A stretch of 64,000 nt of DNA from Winogradskyella luteola. GTDB lineage: Bacteria; Bacteroidota; Bacteroidia; Flavobacteriales; Flavobacteriaceae. Position 1 is the first letter of the stretch, and each line of letters begins with the position of its first letter. Below the pieces are notes generated by a model, which worked only from the letters and a program-made list of their open reading frames with translations, made no database searches and had not been told where the DNA came from. The stretch is taken from positions 1-64,000 of the forward strand of contig NZ_JAGSPD010000001.1 in the NCBI RefSeq assembly GCF_019203985.1, given 5' to 3'. The position numbers and the translations under genes are program-made. Positions 51,440 through 60,954 of this stretch are shown here, piece by piece.

Positions 51440-54274
51440 GTGATTAAAATATTTTTACATAAGACATTTGGAATAAGAGATGGTGAAATATACATCTCTT
51501 TTTTAATGCAGATTTATATTTTTTTGATTATTACAGTGTTACTTATTATTAAGCCAATAGTAAACGCATTGTTCTTATCAGAACTAGGAGCAGAACAATT
51601 ACCTTTTGGCTATTTGTTTGTCGCCCTAGTAGCGGTAGTTACAACTTACTATTATAATCGTTGGGTAAAGCGTTTTTCACTACTCAGAGTTACGAGTTTA
51701 TCGCTTCTTATTTTTAGTCTTTGCTTTATTACCTTAGGTGTGATTATTACTTATTTTAACCTAAATAACGTATTGCTTTACATATACTACATAGGTGTTT
51801 CGCTATTTGCAGTTATCACAACCTCACAATTTTGGGTATTGGCAAATTTGGTTTTCAATACGCGTGAAGCTAAACGATTATTCGGTTTTATAGGTGCTGG
51901 TGCTATTATAGGTGGAATTTTCGGTGGCTACCTAACAAGTATAATTGTATCAAGTTTTGGTAACGCAACAGCGGTTATAGTAGCAGCAGTTTTTTTATTG
52001 GTTTGTATTCCTATATTAAGAAAAATATGGAGCATAAAAATAAAGAAACTAAACATTTACGTAAGAGCACAACGGAAAAATTATGATAGTGATGCCCACG
52101 AACCAGCATTAAAAATTATACGAAAATCTAAACACCTCACTTATTTAGCACTGATTACAGGGTTCGGTGTTATTGTAGCAAAACTTGTAGACTTTCAGTT
52201 TAGTGATTTTGCCAACAAAGCTATTCCTGACCCTGATGAGTTAGCATCGTTTTTTGGTTTTTGGTTTTCTTCATTTAATGTAATAGCACTTATTCTACAA
52301 TTGTTTATTACCAACAAAGTTCTAAGTAAGCTCGGTGTTTCTAGTACATTATTGGTGCTTCCGTTAGGTCTAGCCCTTGGAAGTCTTTTATTTTTAACAT
52401 TCCCAGAATTATGGGTATTGGTAATCATAAAGGGTGTAGACGGAAGCTTTAAGCAATCATTAAATAAAGCAGCAGTAGAGTTATCAATAATGCCAATTCC
52501 ATTTGATATAAAAAATCAGGCTAAATCATTTATTGATGTTGCTGTAGATAGTATAGCTACTGGTTTAGCAGGTCTTATGCTTATCTTACTTATTAAACGT
52601 TTTAATTTACCAACAGCTTACATTACCGTCATAGTACTTTTACTAGCATTTGTGTGGATTATCCTAATCTATAAATTACGGGAAGCATATTTTAATTCTT
52701 TTCGACAAAATATTCAAAGAAATTTAGTAACCAATAGTTTAAAAAATAAGCCTTACAGAAAAGAAACCACTCTAAATCTATCGCGCAACATCTTAAACTC
52801 AAACGAAGAAACAGAGATTTTGTCCATTTTAGATAGATTGAGTGTTTACAAATTAAAAGCTTTATTACCAGAGTTAAAAGCACTTCTCGATCATCCTTCA
52901 AATAAAGTAAAGACTAAAGTCATCAACCAACTTTATAATTTCGACAAAGGTGTAGCCATAGAAAAGATAAAATCATTTATACACTCTAACGATCATCAAC
53001 TCGTACATGCAGCATTATCTTATGTTTTAGAACATTCCAACTTTTCTCATGTTGATTTTTTTACTGAATATTTAGATGATAGTGACCCATATATATCAAG
53101 TGCTGCACTTTTGTGCTTGGCAGAAGAAGTAGGTGACAATAACGATCTTGGTAATCATTTCAATCTACATAAAAGAATTGAAAAACAAATCAATGAACTA
53201 TTCATTGATAATGATAAAACCAAACAAGGGGGCATAGCAAAGTTGCTTTTAACAATTGCATATTCTAATTCTGAAAAGTTTTTTCCGTATATTAATATTA
53301 ATCTAAAGAACAATAATCCCTATATAGTAAAGTATGCCATAAAAGCAGCAGGAATCACCACTCACAGTCAATATATTATCATTTTAATTGAATTTTTATC
53401 TGAAAAAGAATATAGGAAAGCTGCTGTTAAAGCATTAAAAAATTATAGTAGTGGTATTTCCAAAACAATTTTAAAATTTGAACAGAACGACAAGCTAAGC
53501 AATTCGGCCAAGCGTCATTTACCGATGCTTATAAAATCTTTTAATAATCAATCTTCAGTAAAAATTCTAATGCGCTTTCTTAAAAGTAGGGATGTAAACA
53601 TTAGGCTTGAAGCCACGAGAGCTTTAATAAAATTAAAATCTAAAAATGAATCTCTAAATTTCAATAAGCGTCGACTAAAAAAAGAGATTATAAAAGAATG
53701 TAGATACGGTAAGGAAACCTTGGATGCGTTAGCATCAATGCGACACATAATCGCTTTGAATAGCATTGACACCAACTCTGATGATGACAGAAATGAGATC
53801 AGCATTGCTAGAAAAAGTATTGTTGAAGTTTTAGATGAGCAATTAATTACAAGTCTTAAATCTATTTTTAACTTATTGAGTTTGCTGTACGACGAGGCTG
53901 ATATTAAGGTCAGTTATTCTGGATTGATGAGTGATGTTAAGGAGGCTCAAATTAATGCTTTAGAATTTTTAGATAATCTTTTACAGAGTCAGATAAAAAC
54001 TCAAATCTTACCATTAATAGAATACTATAATATCAATGAAGGTGGTTCATCGTCTAAAAATCAACTAGAAATTGAGTTACTAGATGAGTATAATCTAATC
54101 AATATGTTACTAAGAAAAAGAGGTAAGCGTATGAAACTAGAGATACTTCATTTAATACGTGTACTGAATGATACAAGCTATATTTCTTTGGTGAACCAAC
54201 AGACCTTGCATAAAAATAAAGAGGTAAAACAATTTGCTTTTAATACTCTTTTTGCCTTGACAAATAAACAGTAA
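51440..54274 (+). CDS. Nucleotide-transporter-like (NTT/TlcA-type) membrane protein with HEAT repeats
   Basis: 944 residues from GTG 51440. The first ~420 residues hold about twelve membrane helices with an MFS-like pattern: VLLIIKPIVNALFLSELGAE at the start, TREAKRLFGFIGAGAIIGG after the fourth helix, and KGVDGSFKQSLNKAAVELS, features I associate with Npt1/Npt2 and ADP/ATP translocase (NTT) relatives. From about 450 to the end it is helical with HEAT-like pairs (HPSNKVKTKVINQLYNFD, DVNIRLEATRALIKL). Known NTTs exchange ATP and ADP across membranes; the free-living type with HEAT tail has no proven substrate that I know. Confidence 0.7.
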   Translation: MIKIFLHKTFGIRDGEIYISFLMQIYIFLIITVLLIIKPIVNALFLSELGAEQLPFGYLFVALVAVVTTYYYNRWVKRFSLLRVTSLSLLIFSLCFITLGVIITYFNLNNVLLYIYYIGVSLFAVITTSQFWVLANLVFNTREAKRLFGFIGAGAIIGGIFGGYLTSIIVSSFGNATAVIVAAVFLLVCIPILRKIWSIKIKKLNIYVRAQRKNYDSDAHEPALKIIRKSKHLTYLALITGFGVIVAKLVDFQFSDFANKAIPDPDELASFFGFWFSSFNVIALILQLFITNKVLSKLGVSSTLLVLPLGLALGSLLFLTFPELWVLVIIKGVDGSFKQSLNKAAVELSIMPIPFDIKNQAKSFIDVAVDSIATGLAGLMLILLIKRFNLPTAYITVIVLLLAFVWIILIYKLREAYFNSFRQNIQRNLVTNSLKNKPYRKETTLNLSRNILNSNEETEILSILDRLSVYKLKALLPELKALLDHPSNKVKTKVINQLYNFDKGVAIEKIKSFIHSNDHQLVHAALSYVLEHSNFSHVDFFTEYLDDSDPYISSAALLCLAEEVGDNNDLGNHFNLHKRIEKQINELFIDNDKTKQGGIAKLLLTIAYSNSEKFFPYININLKNNNPYIVKYAIKAAGITTHSQYIIILIEFLSEKEYRKAAVKALKNYSSGISKTILKFEQNDKLSNSAKRHLPMLIKSFNNQSSVKILMRFLKSRDVNIRLEATRALIKLKSKNESLNFNKRRLKKEIIKECRYGKETLDALASMRHIIALNSIDTNSDDDRNEISIARKSIVEVLDEQLITSLKSIFNLLSLLYDEADIKVSYSGLMSDVKEAQINALEFLDNLLQSQIKTQILPLIEYYNINEGGSSSKNQLEIELLDEYNLINMLLRKRGKRMKLEILHLIRVLNDTSYISLVNQQTLHKNKEVKQFAFNTLFALTNKQ

Positions 54275-54279
54275 CTTGG

Positions 54280-55596
54280 TTAACCATCGTTACCATTGTC
54301 AGTGTCACCATCACTTATGTAAGGTACTTCTTTAACCTCTGGTTTAGAATTATCTAATGTAATTAAATCATCTATTTTGCTAGCTAAATACATGTGCGCA
54401 CCAGCAGAATTTTTGTTTAAAACATTTGTCATTAAACAAACAATATATTTCACACCATTATCGTGCTCTACGATAATTACAGAATTCATATAATTGAATA
54501 CGTTACCAGCATACGATTTACAGTTGGGGTCTTTTTTTCTGTCGCATTTATAATAACTTCCAGATTTAAAATACACTGCGGCACTGTCTAATCTTGGTGA
54601 TTTAGCATACCTGATTCGTCTATCAGTAATATACAAGAGACGTTTCATCTCTAAACTCGATTCTTCATCAATGACTTTTCCTTGTTCTAAACTTACCAAA
54701 TACTTCATCAGTCCTTTTGGTGTGCCTATACTTCCGCCCTTTCTACCTACATATTTTGAAGGTTCTCTAGTGAACATTCCTCCTAACCTCCATTCTTCTT
54801 CTGTAATTCCTAATTCTCGTAATGGTTCGTTAACAACGGTATTTGCTAAGTTGGTTAGAGAGTCTCTAGGTGTTTCCTTAAAATACTCCTCCGCCTGAGT
54901 TTCAGTAAGATTCACGTAATCCGCACCAAAAGCAGCCATTAACATTGCTTCTCTATACATAACACTTGCAGCACCATTATTGCTCACAGACACCATATGG
55001 TCTAACCATTCGTATAGTGAAAACTCATCGCTAGCAATAACTTGTCTCTTAATCAATTTGTCTTTTTCAATATCGTAAATTGGTATGGTGTGATGGTCCC
55101 CCGTACCCCAATACCTAGATGACACTTTAATATCTTTGAGGTACATTACACGATCCTCCCAAGAATCTGGGCAAATCTTTGCCAGTTGATAAAATACAGC
55201 ATTCATTACCGCTATTTTACCAACACTGCCAGGCTGATAACCGACATTTTCTCTGTATTCTGCATACTGTAAATTATTTGGATTGGACATGTCCAACACT
55301 GCGGCAGAATACGACCCGCTAGGAAACAGACTATTAATGCGCTTTGCAAAGTCTTTGTTCTCCAACAAAATAATATCGAGGCTATCTTTAACCGATGTTA
55401 AATTCAGTTTTATTTCATCTAGTTTTTTATAAGCGCCAATTGGTATTCTATTGTACGGAATACTATCCTCTATCATTTTTTGAATTTGATACAAACGTTT
55501 TATCCCAGTACGCTCGTAACCATCTATGGGATAGATTGTAAATCCAAAAGACATGATAATTGCAATAACTAAGGTTACTTTAAAAAAGGTTTTCAT
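54280..55596 (-). CDS. Beta-lactamase-like serine hydrolase, exported
   Basis: 438 residues. An N-terminal hydrophobic segment (about 5-22) serves as signal or anchor. The motifs are SVGK (124-127), SNN (205-207, in MVSVSNNGAAS) and KSGSYY late in the sequence, the same set as the gene at 50450. An insertion with two cysteines (KCDRKKDPNCKSY) follows the last motif. The start overlaps the dikinase gene's 3' end by 4 bp, so the two are translationally linked. Substrate unknown; D,D-peptidase or esterase are possible. Confidence 0.8.
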   Translation of the reverse strand: MKTFFKVTLVIAIIMSFGFTIYPIDGYERTGIKRLYQIQKMIEDSIPYNRIPIGAYKKLDEIKLNLTSVKDSLDIILLENKDFAKRINSLFPSGSYSAAVLDMSNPNNLQYAEYRENVGYQPGSVGKIAVMNAVFYQLAKICPDSWEDRVMYLKDIKVSSRYWGTGDHHTIPIYDIEKDKLIKRQVIASDEFSLYEWLDHMVSVSNNGAASVMYREAMLMAAFGADYVNLTETQAEEYFKETPRDSLTNLANTVVNEPLRELGITEEEWRLGGMFTREPSKYVGRKGGSIGTPKGLMKYLVSLEQGKVIDEESSLEMKRLLYITDRRIRYAKSPRLDSAAVYFKSGSYYKCDRKKDPNCKSYAGNVFNYMNSVIIVEHDNGVKYIVCLMTNVLNKNSAGAHMYLASKIDDLITLDNSKPEVKEVPYISDGDTDNGNDG

Positions 55597-58499
55597 AAGT
55601 CTAATTTTGATTTACGATTTATAATCTTTCCACTATCTACTTTAGGGGAAATTGATGCTAGATAAGCAGAGCTTTTTGCAGTCTTATTTTCAACAAAAGG
55701 TCGAATTTGAAATAGCCATAATTTGTTATTCTTAAACCCAAATTCAACGTCATACGCTTGTGATATAGACTCTGACTCTGGTTTCCTTTCCGATCTTATA
55801 CGCTTCGCAATCGATCTAATATCCTCGATGTTCTTAGAATTAAGGATTGGGGATTTGAAACCTGTATAATAGCGTTTTGTACCTCCATTTTGCGGTAGCC
55901 TTATATAATCTGGCTGACGTGCTGGTGCTAATACAGAGTTACTACTTTGAGTAATCAATCGGGTTTCTGCCAACTGTCCATCCACAGCTCCACCTGCACC
56001 TCTACTAAATGCTACCGTAAGATCATTATCATTACCAGAATTGATTCCCTTTGTTATCATAACGCCCGAATAATCCACATCTACACTAGGTATAATTAAT
56101 ATGGAAGGAAAAACGTTCTCAGGATTTGATAAATATTTCTGTCTCCATTTAAAACTACGCTCTGTGTAAGCTGAAGCCCAAACGCGTTTAATTCCGTTGA
56201 GAATTTCATTTTTATCAAGAATATTAAATAAAGTTAAATTAAGACCTGCCCCAGTGAATTCCTTAAGATCTTCCATATTGGTGTCACTTCTTAAAAACAC
56301 TGGCACATTGCCGATTGATTTGCCAAAAATAGATGTGAATTGTAATTCTAAATCGCTAGTAAATTCTGCTTTCAAAGGTATATTGGTTATAGCTTTGTGC
56401 AACTTTTCTAAAGCAGCCAACTGAAAAGCTTCTACCTCAGAATCAATAATGCCTTGCTGCTTCTTGCTTTTTGCAGTTTTAAATGTATCATTGAGATACT
56501 CCCAATACGATTTAGATTCTTCTGGCATGGGCTGGTCCATGTGTGCTCTAAAAATTCCGAATGGAATTACCAATCCCTCTACTACGTTATTGGGAAATGC
56601 TTTTTTTAATTCTCCTAAGTTAGCAGCTTTAGGGCCACAAAACTTTCCTGAATCATTAGCATCAACATTCCGCATATTTACTACGCTGGTTTCATTAAGT
56701 TGTATCTGATCCGTTGGAACCTCTACAATAGCTTTGCTTCGTTCCTTTTTTGCAAAAAGCTCCTTTTCTGCTTCAGACATTTTATCGGCAGTTTTGAGAA
56801 TTAAGTTTCCTCTATTTGAGACAGCATAAAATACTTCTTTACCATTGTGCTTCATTAACGCTTTGAGATTATCATAAGACAGTGCAGCATTTGGTATACC
56901 CAAGTTTCTAGCTAATAATTGAACATGGGATACCAAATTACCTTCAGAGACCGTCATAATACCCGCTACAGGTTTTAAATCGTGTGGTGGTCTTTCAAAA
57001 ATATAAATCTTTTTAGAATCTACTTCAATTTCATCAGGATTACCATCAACAACGACCAATTTCCCAAATGCGTAACCAGGGTTTAGACCTCTAAAGCTAC
57101 TAGAATTACTTATCCCTAAAACATCATTATTTAAATTAGTAATTGAGGCAAAAAAATCACCTAATTTACTCACCGATTCCCCTAAACTAAGTGCAACACT
57201 ACTTCTTACTTTATCGTCTATAAAACCATAAGCCAGAGGCTCAAACACTGTATAATTTTCTACGACATCTATATAATTGGCTTTAGCCATTGCAGCACTC
57301 CACTCAACTACACTTCTTGCTATATTTAGAAAATCAGATAATTTCTCCACTGTTAAATCTTCTGAGGAGTAAATATCATTTAAGGTAATTTCAATAGCAT
57401 TGTACTCCCATTCTTCAATTAACCCTGTGCCTTTAGCAGCACAAACCAATGTCAATATTTTATGTAAGCCCTGATCTAAATTTGCAGGTTTCCATTCTTG
57501 AGTCTTTGTTAGCAGATAATGTTCCAAATCGTTTGAAATATCCAAGACCGTTAATCTATCCCTAGCAGAAGAGAATGATAAAACACCTTCCCTTATAGCA
57601 TTAAGTGCTTCAGTAATATTTGGAATTATAACCTCAACTTCTGAATCTGTATTCGTTTTTACAAAATCCAGTAAATGTGATGTAACGTCGTTAGACTTTG
57701 GCAGCTTATCAATTTCAGCTTTAAACTTTGACAAATCTAAAGATGCATAATTGGTTTTCATGGTACCGATTAAATCCAAAAAATCATCTTTAAGCGCATT
57801 ACTGATTTTTGACCTATGCTTCTCAAAAAATGCTTCGACTTTTGCAACATCTGACGCTTCTGGTTGTCCATGAATCTTTATCCTTAAATCCATAAAGGGA
57901 CTGTAATCCTCTGAAATTGTCTTGGATTGACTACGCATCAATTGTGCTATGTTGCTATCACCATTGTGCGGAATATCTTTTAAAGCCTGCTTAATGAGGT
58001 AATAATTGTTCTCAACAAAGTGTTTGTCTTTGAGAATGGTTTCAAAAAATTCCCTTCCCCAAACTTCTTCATCTTCAGATTGAATGGCGCCTCTATAAAA
58101 CTGACCCCTTCTTAGCACCCAACCATCGTCTACGCTTGCAAGATATTTGTTGATCTGGTATTGTTTTAAACGGTCGAAATTTTTCTTTTCATCAAGAAAT
58201 TCATATTTATCATTCGAAGCTAAAATCTCACCAAAATACAAACCATTGGTCTTTCTGAGACTTAAAGCACTCTCCTTAAATGTAGCATGTTGAATACCGT
58301 CAATCCCGTCTGGACAAGGATCTTTTGGATCTCTTACAGTACCGTCTTCACAAAACCACTTAATGCGGTAATATGGTCCTCTTATATCATTTTTATAAGA
58401 CGTTATTAAATCTTTAATCTGGGTACTGGAAAGGGATTTTTGTGCAGCTATACTTTGAATGGCAAATACACTTGCTAAAACAACGGTTAGGGCTTTCAT
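55593..58499 (-). CDS. Exported PPDK/glucan-dikinase-like protein (phosphohistidine plus ATP-grasp)
   Basis: 968 residues with a signal peptide (cleavage near AIQSIAAQ). Residues about 35-460 are largely helical, starting with the conserved-looking DIRGPYYRIKWFCEDGT. Residues about 470-560 form a PEP-utiliser mobile domain with the phospho-acceptor His525 in NLVSHVQLLARNLGIPN. Residues about 610-950 form the PPDK-type ATP-grasp (GPKAANLGELKK, FLRSDTNMEDLKEFTGAGL, final LWLFQIRPF). This order, with His domain before ATP-grasp, is that of glucan water dikinase and is opposite to PPDK. It would move the beta-phosphate of ATP to a substrate, but outside the cytosol ATP is scarce. Confidence 0.8.
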   Translation of the reverse strand: MKALTVVLASVFAIQSIAAQKSLSSTQIKDLITSYKNDIRGPYYRIKWFCEDGTVRDPKDPCPDGIDGIQHATFKESALSLRKTNGLYFGEILASNDKYEFLDEKKNFDRLKQYQINKYLASVDDGWVLRRGQFYRGAIQSEDEEVWGREFFETILKDKHFVENNYYLIKQALKDIPHNGDSNIAQLMRSQSKTISEDYSPFMDLRIKIHGQPEASDVAKVEAFFEKHRSKISNALKDDFLDLIGTMKTNYASLDLSKFKAEIDKLPKSNDVTSHLLDFVKTNTDSEVEVIIPNITEALNAIREGVLSFSSARDRLTVLDISNDLEHYLLTKTQEWKPANLDQGLHKILTLVCAAKGTGLIEEWEYNAIEITLNDIYSSEDLTVEKLSDFLNIARSVVEWSAAMAKANYIDVVENYTVFEPLAYGFIDDKVRSSVALSLGESVSKLGDFFASITNLNNDVLGISNSSSFRGLNPGYAFGKLVVVDGNPDEIEVDSKKIYIFERPPHDLKPVAGIMTVSEGNLVSHVQLLARNLGIPNAALSYDNLKALMKHNGKEVFYAVSNRGNLILKTADKMSEAEKELFAKKERSKAIVEVPTDQIQLNETSVVNMRNVDANDSGKFCGPKAANLGELKKAFPNNVVEGLVIPFGIFRAHMDQPMPEESKSYWEYLNDTFKTAKSKKQQGIIDSEVEAFQLAALEKLHKAITNIPLKAEFTSDLELQFTSIFGKSIGNVPVFLRSDTNMEDLKEFTGAGLNLTLFNILDKNEILNGIKRVWASAYTERSFKWRQKYLSNPENVFPSILIIPSVDVDYSGVMITKGINSGNDNDLTVAFSRGAGGAVDGQLAETRLITQSSNSVLAPARQPDYIRLPQNGGTKRYYTGFKSPILNSKNIEDIRSIAKRIRSERKPESESISQAYDVEFGFKNNKLWLFQIRPFVENKTAKSSAYLASISPKVDSGKIINRKSKLDL

Positions 58500-58521
58500 T
58501 CTAAATAATTAAAATATAATA

Positions 58522-58529
58522 CAAATGTA
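58522..58529 (-). promoter_or_regulatory. Candidate -7 promoter box of the dikinase/hydrolase unit
   Basis: The minus strand reads TACATTTG (TAnnTTTG), 23 bp before the dikinase start at 58499. It would drive the dikinase and the overlapping serine hydrolase gene. Confidence 0.45.
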
Positions 58530-58625
58530 ACGTTTTTAGGTACTGCATAAACAGAAGGGATGTATTGCGTTAACATTTATATGCATTGTATCCATTAACA
58601 TCTAAAGTATGACGATACATACTAT

Positions 58626-59153
58626 TCAAAATAATTTCCCATAGTAGTTTAAATCTACGATTTCGCCTTTGGTAGTTTTATAATCTCTTCGGATTGTCCC
58701 TTCCAATTCAAAACCATTTTTAAGGATAACAGCAATACTGCCTTTGTTTCTAGAATTAGCCCTACATAAAAGCTTTATGAACTCATATTCTTTAACTATA
58801 TGGTCCACCACCAAGCTTGTGGCTTTAGAGATAATGCCCATTCTTTCGTATCTGCTGTCTATAAACGACCCTAATTCTGCCTTAGGCACATTCATATCTA
58901 TATTTTTTACATCCACCAGCCCAACAAATTCATTGGTATCAATATCTATAATCATGTAAGGCAAATAGCTAAGGGTTTTGATTCGTTCTTGTATATCATC
59001 ACAATAGTTAAGAGTATCTTCTAGAGTTCTTGTTTTTGATACTGTTCCTGCAAAGAAATCCTCAAGTCTTGCTCTATTTTTATTAATTAAGTTATAGAAC
59101 GCTTCTCCTCCACTTTCGCTTAATAGTTCGATTTTAAAATTGCTAAAAGTCAT
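58626..59153 (-). CDS. GNAT-family (RimJ/RimL-type) acetyltransferase
   Basis: 175 residues. The start FKIELLSESGGEAFYNLINKN, the middle MIIDIDTNEFVGLVDVKNID and the acetyl-CoA-binding part ERMGIISKATSLVVDHI with CRANSRNKGSIAVILKNGFE are typical of RimJ/RimL-like N-acetyltransferases, which acetylate protein N-termini or small amines. The gene end contains the right direct repeat of the module. The DinB gene is 4 bp upstream, probably the same transcript. Confidence 0.88.
   Translation of the reverse strand: MTFSNFKIELLSESGGEAFYNLINKNRARLEDFFAGTVSKTRTLEDTLNYCDDIQERIKTLSYLPYMIIDIDTNEFVGLVDVKNIDMNVPKAELGSFIDSRYERMGIISKATSLVVDHIVKEYEFIKLLCRANSRNKGSIAVILKNGFELEGTIRRDYKTTKGEIVDLNYYGKLF
58639..58681 (+). 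repeat. Right 43-bp direct repeat of the four-gene module
   Basis: Inside the 3' end of the GNAT gene (58626-59153). Nearly identical to 50318-50360 in the same orientation. Confidence 0.8.
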
Positions 59154-59156
59154 AGG

Positions 59157-59603
59157 CTATCTATCTAATAAGCGTCTGTGGTAATTAATTTGTCCTAAAT
59201 GATAGGCTAAATGCGTCGTTAAATGCACTAGAAAATACTCGGTAGTCATAGGTTCCTTAAAAACACTAATCTTATAGTTCTGTTGTAAATCGGCTTCGGT
59301 CAATTGGCTCAATACGTCTTCTACAACTGCAATAGTATCATCAACATGTTTTATCAATTCTCTCCTAGGGACATCTTTAAGAGAAAATTCTAAATCCCGT
59401 TGCCTTATATATGCTGTATTGCCTAGAATCGCCCCTATAAAATGATTTAGGTTGCCTACCAAATGTAAGCATAGGTTGCCAGCAGAATTAGACACCAATC
59501 CATCAAGCTTCCACAGATTAGCTTCATCATTATACAAACTGATTTCCTCCTTCAGCTTATATAAATCTCTTTTAAACAGCTTTCTTAAAGTCTCTGTTAG
59601 CAT
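59157..59603 (-). CDS. DinB-superfamily protein (DUF1572-like)
   Basis: 148 residues from the ATG at 59603 (MLTETLRKLFKRDLYKL). A TTG codon 13 residues earlier (59642) overlaps a TAnnTTTG promoter box (59640-59647) and so is less likely to be the start. Histidines of the DinB metal site are in LHLVGNLNHF and HLTTHLAYHLGQINYH. The family groups metal-dependent thiol transferases and proteins of unknown role; related to the gene at 41819 but clearly different in sequence. Confidence 0.78.
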   Translation of the reverse strand: MLTETLRKLFKRDLYKLKEEISLYNDEANLWKLDGLVSNSAGNLCLHLVGNLNHFIGAILGNTAYIRQRDLEFSLKDVPRRELIKHVDDTIAVVEDVLSQLTEADLQQNYKISVFKEPMTTEYFLVHLTTHLAYHLGQINYHRRLLDR

Positions 59604-59639
59604 ATTGAATTGTTGTTGAATATTAATGTAATATCTATC

Positions 59640-59647
59640 CAAAAATA
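59640..59647 (-). promoter_or_regulatory. Candidate -7 promoter box for the DinB/GNAT unit
   Basis: The minus strand reads TATTTTTG, 37 bp before the ATG at 59603. This helps choose that start over the TTG at 59642. Confidence 0.5.
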
Positions 59648-59673
59648 GGCAATAATTGACTTACTTTTACGCT

Positions 59674-60888
59674 ATGCAAAATCAAAAGCGGTCTCAATTT
59701 GAATTCGTCGTCTTAATGGCTGCTCTAATGTCTATTGTAGCATTATCGATTGATGCTGTATTGCCTGCTTTACCAATGATTGGTGACTATTTGAGTGTTT
59801 CTAATCCATTGGACAACCCTAAATTGATTACATCAATATTTTTAGGGCTTGGTGTAGGCCAACTTATTTTTGGTCCGTTATCCGATAGTTTTGGTCGCAA
59901 ACCTATTGTTTATTTTGGGTTTATACTATTTATAATTGCATCCATTATCTGTATAACGACCAAGAGTTTTGAAATGATGCTTTTTGGTCGTGTGTTACAA
60001 GGTATAGGTTTAGCGTCGCCGAGAACCATGTGTATTGCTATGGTTAGAGATTCTTATGATGGCGATTATATGGCTAAAATTTTATCTATTGTAGTGATGG
60101 TCTTTATTTTAGTACCTGTCGTTGCACCTACCTTGGGACAATTTCTTATGAACCATTACGGTTGGAAATTTATATTTACCTTCACACTTGCTTTTGGTGT
60201 TTTAGTTATGCTTTGGTTTTGGCTGAGACAACCAGAGACCTTAAAAGATAAATATAGAATTCCGTACCGATTATCTATTTTTAAAACAGGAACTATTCAA
60301 TTTTTGAGAATCAGACCTGCCGTAATTTACACATTGCTTTCAGGGTTTATTACAGGCTCGTTTATGGTGTATTTGAGCACATCTCAGCAAATTTTTGAAA
60401 ACCAATACGATTTGGCAGAAGAGTTTCCTTTAATATTTGCCAGTTTAGCTATTTCGGTAGGCTTAGCAACCTTTATGAACAGCCAACTTGTTGTAAGATT
60501 TGGCATGAAATGTATTGTACATTTGGCCATGCTAAGCTTTGTATTGACTTCATTGGTTTTTATTGTCTTGTTTAACTCTGGCAATAACCCTAGCATAGAA
60601 GTCTTAATTGCTTTTTTCGCTATTCAATTTTTCACTATAGGATTCTTATTTGGTAACCTGAGAGCCCTGGCTATGGAACCGATGGGACATATTGCAGGTA
60701 TCGGATCTGCATTAAATGGATTTATTTCTACTGTAATGGCGGTACCAATTGCTAATTATATTGGAGGTTTTGTTACCAATTCTGTAACTCCGCTGTTTAT
60801 CGGCTTTTTGGTCTGTGGACTGATTTCTCTGGTATTATTTTATGCAAATAGCAATAGAGTTAGAAAAACTATCGGAAATCTCACTTAA
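59674..60888 (+). CDS. MFS transporter, Bcr/CflA family
   Basis: 404 residues from ATG 59674 (MQNQKRSQFEFVVLMAALMS); a TTG at 59656 is less likely. Twelve membrane helices. The Bcr/CflA drug:proton antiporter subfamily pattern is seen in ALSIDAVLPALP at the N-terminus, GPLSDSFGRKPIVYFG as the MFS motif A, and LQGIGLASPRTMCIAMVRD. Likely exports drugs or metabolites. The intergenic region to the DinB gene holds divergent promoter sequence. Confidence 0.88.
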   Translation: MQNQKRSQFEFVVLMAALMSIVALSIDAVLPALPMIGDYLSVSNPLDNPKLITSIFLGLGVGQLIFGPLSDSFGRKPIVYFGFILFIIASIICITTKSFEMMLFGRVLQGIGLASPRTMCIAMVRDSYDGDYMAKILSIVVMVFILVPVVAPTLGQFLMNHYGWKFIFTFTLAFGVLVMLWFWLRQPETLKDKYRIPYRLSIFKTGTIQFLRIRPAVIYTLLSGFITGSFMVYLSTSQQIFENQYDLAEEFPLIFASLAISVGLATFMNSQLVVRFGMKCIVHLAMLSFVLTSLVFIVLFNSGNNPSIEVLIAFFAIQFFTIGFLFGNLRALAMEPMGHIAGIGSALNGFISTVMAVPIANYIGGFVTNSVTPLFIGFLVCGLISLVLFYANSNRVRKTIGNLT

Positions 60889-60954
60889 ATAAGTGTCACA
60901 TCCTTAAAGTATTATTTTGCCAAGCTTAGTACTTAAACTCAAAAGGGACAATCG

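Larger units (their letters stand above)
50361..58638 (+). mobile_element. Putative inserted four-gene module (about 8.3 kb)
   Basis: The interval between the two 43-bp direct repeats contains exactly four genes: a serine hydrolase, a nucleotide-transporter-like protein, a second serine hydrolase and a dikinase-like protein. Many integrative elements enter the 3' end of a gene and carry a replacement end, leaving a direct repeat at each side, and that is what is seen here. No integrase, relaxase or transposase is present, so if it is a mobile island it depends on functions elsewhere. Alternatively the repeats arose by duplication and recombination. Confidence 0.5.
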
